8,392 nt of DNA. Source: Kiritimatiellia bacterium (GTDB lineage Bacteria > Verrucomicrobiota > Kiritimatiellia > RFP12 > UBA3636). Shown in pieces: positions 6,526 to 8,392 of the stretch. The notes beneath the pieces are model-generated. The model was given only the letters and a program-made list of their open reading frames with translations, had not been told where the DNA came from and ran no database searches. The translations under genes and the position numbers were made by a program. The stretch covers positions 1-8,392 of the forward strand of contig JAEDLN010000102.1 in NCBI GenBank assembly GCA_016295275.1, given 5' to 3'. The stretch's first letter is position 1, and each line of letters starts with the position of its first letter.

Positions 6526-7764
6526 TTATTGCGCCGTAATCGGGCAGGCAACACGGAAACCGTTCTCGCCGTATGCAGAATTGGACGCAAAACCAGCGCG
6601 TCTTGCGCAACGGCACTGCCATGCGCCCTCTGCGTGCCATCCGCCGCGAACGACGCGTTGGGTGCCGCTCGCTGGTCCTGTCGCGGGATCGACATTGCTG
6701 ATATCATCTTGATACCAGTCAAGACACCATTCGTACAGATTGCCGAGCATGTCGTAAAGTCCCCATGCATTCGGCTCGTATGATCCGACCGGAGCGGAAC
6801 CTTTTTCCGGGCCGGAATCCGCTGGTGCTAAAGTTTTATTAGATTCCCCGCTGTTGCCAATAAAACGGGCGAGCGGAAGGACAAACTGATTAGGAGTATA
6901 GCCACCACCGTCAATAAGATTTTGCCCGTTGTAGAGCGCGGCCCCCTCGCCGGCACGGCAGGCGAATTCCCACTGGGCTTCGGTCGGCAATGTGAAGCCG
7001 GCGACGCCAGAGCGAGTGCGCAGAATGCCGATGAAGCCGTTGTCGCTCAGGATGCTGTCATACGAAACACAGTCTACCGGACGTGTCGCATAATAGGCGA
7101 GGTTGCTGAAATATCCTTGCCGTTTGCCAGTTATGATTTCATACTGGCGCTGCGTGACTTCATAGACGCCGATCCAGTAATCGGAGGTATGCGTGACTTG
7201 ATGCGCAATTTCATTATTTACGCGCCCCAACTCCCCTACCGGTGCACCCATTGTCCACGTCACGTTCGCGGCAGGAATGTGACGCAGAACGAGTACGTCG
7301 GTTTTGTAGCGCTTGTCCTGAATGCCACCCGGCAACGCCGCCGCGCTCGAATAGTAATTCACGGTATTTTCGGACTTGAGGTCAACCGTCATAATCTCCG
7401 GCGGACAGGTGAGCGCCCAAGCCTTGACACCGATGCGAATTTTGGAGTCGTTGATGACATGCTCCGGCCACGCCTTATGGGGCAGCCACTTGAGCTCATG
7501 CCAGCCGGCATCGACTTTCTTGTTCGCGTCCCCCGAAACATACCAAAGATTTTCGTCGCCGATCGGAACCCACACGTCATCCGTCACATTCGTTTCAACC
7601 GATAGCGTGACAATCGCCGGTGAACTTAGTGTGTACGAGACCAAAACCTCTCGCGTTGACGAATCCTGAATCGATAGAACATCCGACACCTGCGGCACAT
7701 CCGCCCAAACCGCCGCCGCAAAAACCGACGTCGAAACGATTACTGCATTCTTTATCATCTTCAT
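6526..7764 (-). CDS. Secreted SUMF1/FGE-like protein with N-terminal beta domain
   Basis: A 412-residue protein of the formylglycine-generating-enzyme (FGE/EgtB/PvdO) superfamily. Residues 1-21 are a signal peptide (cut after AVWA). Residues about 25-130 form a beta-sandwich-like domain (VSYTLSSPAIVTLSVETN, then KVDAGWHELKWLPHKAW). The FGE-sulfatase domain fills about 165-412 with its usual landmarks: YEVTQRQYE, PVDCVSYDS, LPTEAQWEFACRAG, NAWGLYDMLGNLYEW, RVVRGGWH, CRCARRAG and the C-terminal GFRVAC. The cysteine matching human FGE Cys341 is Cys386, but the Cys336 position is Ala381, so the copper-binding pair of a true formylglycine-generating enzyme is missing. No sulfatase lies nearby. It is therefore unlikely to activate sulfatases and may be another SUMF1-type enzyme or a binding protein. 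It follows the small secreted peptide by 24 bases and precedes the GH5 gene. No Shine-Dalgarno site is seen. Confidence 0.9.
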   Translation of the reverse strand: MKMIKNAVIVSTSVFAAAVWADVPQVSDVLSIQDSSTREVLVSYTLSSPAIVTLSVETNVTDDVWVPIGDENLWYVSGDANKKVDAGWHELKWLPHKAWPEHVINDSKIRIGVKAWALTCPPEIMTVDLKSENTVNYYSSAAALPGGIQDKRYKTDVLVLRHIPAANVTWTMGAPVGELGRVNNEIAHQVTHTSDYWIGVYEVTQRQYEIITGKRQGYFSNLAYYATRPVDCVSYDSILSDNGFIGILRTRSGVAGFTLPTEAQWEFACRAGEGAALYNGQNLIDGGGYTPNQFVLPLARFIGNSGESNKTLAPADSGPEKGSAPVGSYEPNAWGLYDMLGNLYEWCLDWYQDDISNVDPATGPASGTQRVVRGGWHAEGAWQCRCARRAGFASNSAYGENGFRVACPITAQ

Positions 7765-7788
7765 GACAGCTTTTTGATTGATGGTTAA

Positions 7789-8049
7789 CTAATGGATTTT
7801 AAGGAAAAACGTGTTCGGCTTGTTTGAATTGAAACTCTCCAATATCTCAAACTCTTCCGAACAGAATCTCGCCTCGAGAAACGGAAGTCGAAAGAAGTTC
7901 GCGTATGTTACGCGGGTTTCCAGCGTGGCAACAACGCCATAAGCCTCCGATGAGCAGGTCCGTTCAATTGATCCGCTCACGATACAACTCGCCGCGTGAA
8001 CCATGCCTGCGAGTGAAAACAAAGTGGCGCAGATGAGCCATTTTTTCAT
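7789..8049 (-). CDS. Small secreted cysteine-containing protein of unknown function
   Basis: An 86-residue protein that I do not recognise. It has a clean signal peptide (MKKWLICATLFSLAGMVHA, cut after residue 19), leaving a mature chain of about 67 residues with three cysteines (Cys22, Cys32, Cys63). No lipobox is present (the residues before Cys22 are HAAS), so it is probably released to the periplasm or outside. The start at 8049 is supported by AAGGA at an 8-base spacing, one of the better ribosome-binding sites in the window. It is the first gene of the leftward operon with the SUMF1-like and GH5 genes, so it is presumably expressed with them. The frame, signal peptide and ribosome-binding site together make it a real gene; the function is open. 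Confidence 0.72.
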   Translation of the reverse strand: MKKWLICATLFSLAGMVHAASCIVSGSIERTCSSEAYGVVATLETRVTYANFFRLPFLEARFCSEEFEILESFNSNKPNTFFLKIH

Positions 8050-8208
8050 TTCCGTTTTCCTTTCTTCAACCCTTGTTCAGACTATGCGATTTGCTGATTT
8101 TTGGTATACAATTGCGATTTTACGTTTTTTTTTTTTCCCGAGTCAAGAATAGATTTCCTGGAGTTTACCCATTTTTTGGCATGGCTGAATTGGCAGGCGA
8201 AAAAAAGT

Positions 8209-8277
8209 GCGGCAACCGCCCGCCGTTTTTCGGTAGAATACCGACTTGAAAAACAAACAAGACAAGGAGGTTGCCGC
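8209..8277 (+). repeat. Inverted repeat overlapping the ribosome-binding site of the right-edge gene
   Basis: GCGGCAACC (8209-8217) is the exact reverse complement of GGTTGCCGC (8269-8277). The right arm begins with the last two G of the Shine-Dalgarno sequence AAGGAGG (8264-8270). A small hairpin, cggta-gaa-taccg (8231-8243), is nested between the arms. An alternative hairpin, cggc (8210-8213) with gccg (8222-8225), is followed by TTTTT (8226-8230) and resembles a weak terminator. A transcript entering from the left would contain both arms; one starting inside would not. Confidence 0.65.
8264..8270 (+). promoter_or_regulatory. Strong Shine-Dalgarno site of the right-edge gene
   Basis: AAGGAGG lies 10 bases before the ATG at 8281. 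It is the strongest ribosome-binding site in the window and decides this start. Most other genes here have none, which fits a gene of different origin. Confidence 0.75.
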
Positions 8278-8280
8278 GCC

Positions 8281-8392
8281 ATGAATGATACCAAAATCGC
8301 ATCGAAGACGAAAGCCCAGCTCGCCCATTTTATGGGTAATGTAACTTCTCATCGTAAATGCGACTACCCTAGTCGCATTTACTTGTTCCGAA
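8281..8392 (+). CDS. 5' end of an unidentified gene, possibly a transposase (3' truncated by window)
   Basis: Thirty-seven codons are visible, open to the window edge. The first residues (MNDTKIASKTKAQLAHFMGN) are lysine-rich and helical, and remind me of the N-termini of DDE transposases of the IS4-like kind common in PVC genomes; this is a weak resemblance with no catalytic residues in view. The start is backed by a strong Shine-Dalgarno site. The leader, with an inverted repeat pairing with that site, also fits an insertion-sequence gene. After about residue 24 the coding sequence runs into a 13-base-pair perfect palindrome (8354-8382), after which the protein (HRKCDYPSRIYLFR) no longer looks like that family. 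The gene may be broken there by a small element, or the resemblance may be false. It could equally be an ordinary hypothetical gene. Confidence 0.5.
   Translation, partial: MNDTKIASKTKAQLAHFMGNVTSHRKCDYPSRIYLFR
8354..8382. repeat. 13-base-pair perfect palindrome inside the right-edge gene
   Basis: GTAAATGCGACTA (8354-8366) and TAGTCGCATTTAC (8370-8382) are exact reverse complements around CCC. No second copy of either arm occurs in this window. It could be a small palindromic interspersed repeat, a junction of two insertion-sequence ends three bases apart, or an assembly artefact near a contig edge. Confidence 0.7.

Larger units (their letters stand above)
8050..8280. promoter_or_regulatory. 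Divergent intergenic region between the secretion operon and the right-edge gene
   Basis: The promoter of the leftward operon should lie in about 8060-8120, which is AT-rich, but I find no box pair good enough to place it. A run of 12 T (8125-8136, plus strand) has no hairpin before it and is not a terminator in that direction. Bases 8209-8277 hold nested inverted repeats in the leader of the right-edge gene (described separately). A minus-strand frame of about 70 codons across this region has no recognisable content and I do not call it. Confidence 0.4.

Noticed and set aside
6507..6770. N-terminal extension of the GH5 protein to an ATG at 6770
   Set aside because: The extension lies inside the SUMF1-like coding region in another frame and would bury the signal peptide in mid-protein; the ATGs at 6512 and 6506 fit the signal peptide and the ribosome-binding site.
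8125..8136. Run of 12 T as a plus-strand terminator
   Set aside because: No hairpin lies directly upstream of it, and no plus-strand gene ends nearby.
1..8392. CRISPR array or tandem repeat array
   Set aside because: No regularly spaced direct repeats were seen; the repeats present are single palindromes or hairpins.

Overview
The window shows eight protein-coding genes (two cut by the window edges) from what looks like an anaerobic or gut-type member of the PVC group, most plausibly Kiritimatiellota, Lentisphaerota or Verrucomicrobiota. This is an inference from gene content: a secreted sulfatase-modifying-factor-like (SUMF1) protein with an extra N-terminal beta domain, a secreted GH5 cellulase, a PF12831-type FAD oxidoreductase under an IclR regulator, and little use of Shine-Dalgarno sites. 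Bacteroidota is the main alternative. No marker gene settles it.

Layout, left to right. (1) 1-2040, plus strand: the 3' part of long-form hisG (first step of histidine synthesis), then a class I PLP aminotransferase, closed by a textbook intrinsic terminator with 13 T. (2) 2041-4390, plus strand: a 260-base regulatory stretch rich in small palindromes, then an IclR-family regulator whose stop codon overlaps the start of an FAD-dependent oxidoreductase (ATGA), and a terminator-like hairpin. This looks like a self-contained regulator plus enzyme unit. A 19-base near-perfect palindrome sits directly against the regulator's start codon and may be its own operator; the same site holds a -10-like box, so the mRNA may be leaderless. 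(3) 4391-4958: about 570 bases between convergent genes with no credible protein but a string of short hairpins; unexplained. (4) 8049-4959, minus strand: a three-gene secretion operon read leftward, made of an 86-residue secreted cysteine-containing peptide of unknown function, a SUMF1/FGE-like secreted protein, and a secreted GH5 glycoside hydrolase with an N-terminal beta-rich module. Gaps are 24 and about 13-19 bases. (5) 8050-8392: an intergenic stretch, then the first 37 codons of a plus-strand gene with a strong Shine-Dalgarno site, possibly a transposase. Its leader holds an inverted repeat that would pair with the ribosome-binding site in read-in transcripts, and a 13-base-pair perfect palindrome lies inside its coding start.

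Functionally, the first block is housekeeping amino-acid metabolism, the second a regulated redox enzyme of unknown substrate, and the third points to extracellular polysaccharide (probably beta-glucan) breakdown. The right edge looks like the border of a mobile element. Nothing here is a demonstrated new defence or CRISPR system. The parts most worth following are the secreted peptide/SUMF1-like/GH5 operon, the orphan block between convergent genes, and the structured leader at the right edge.
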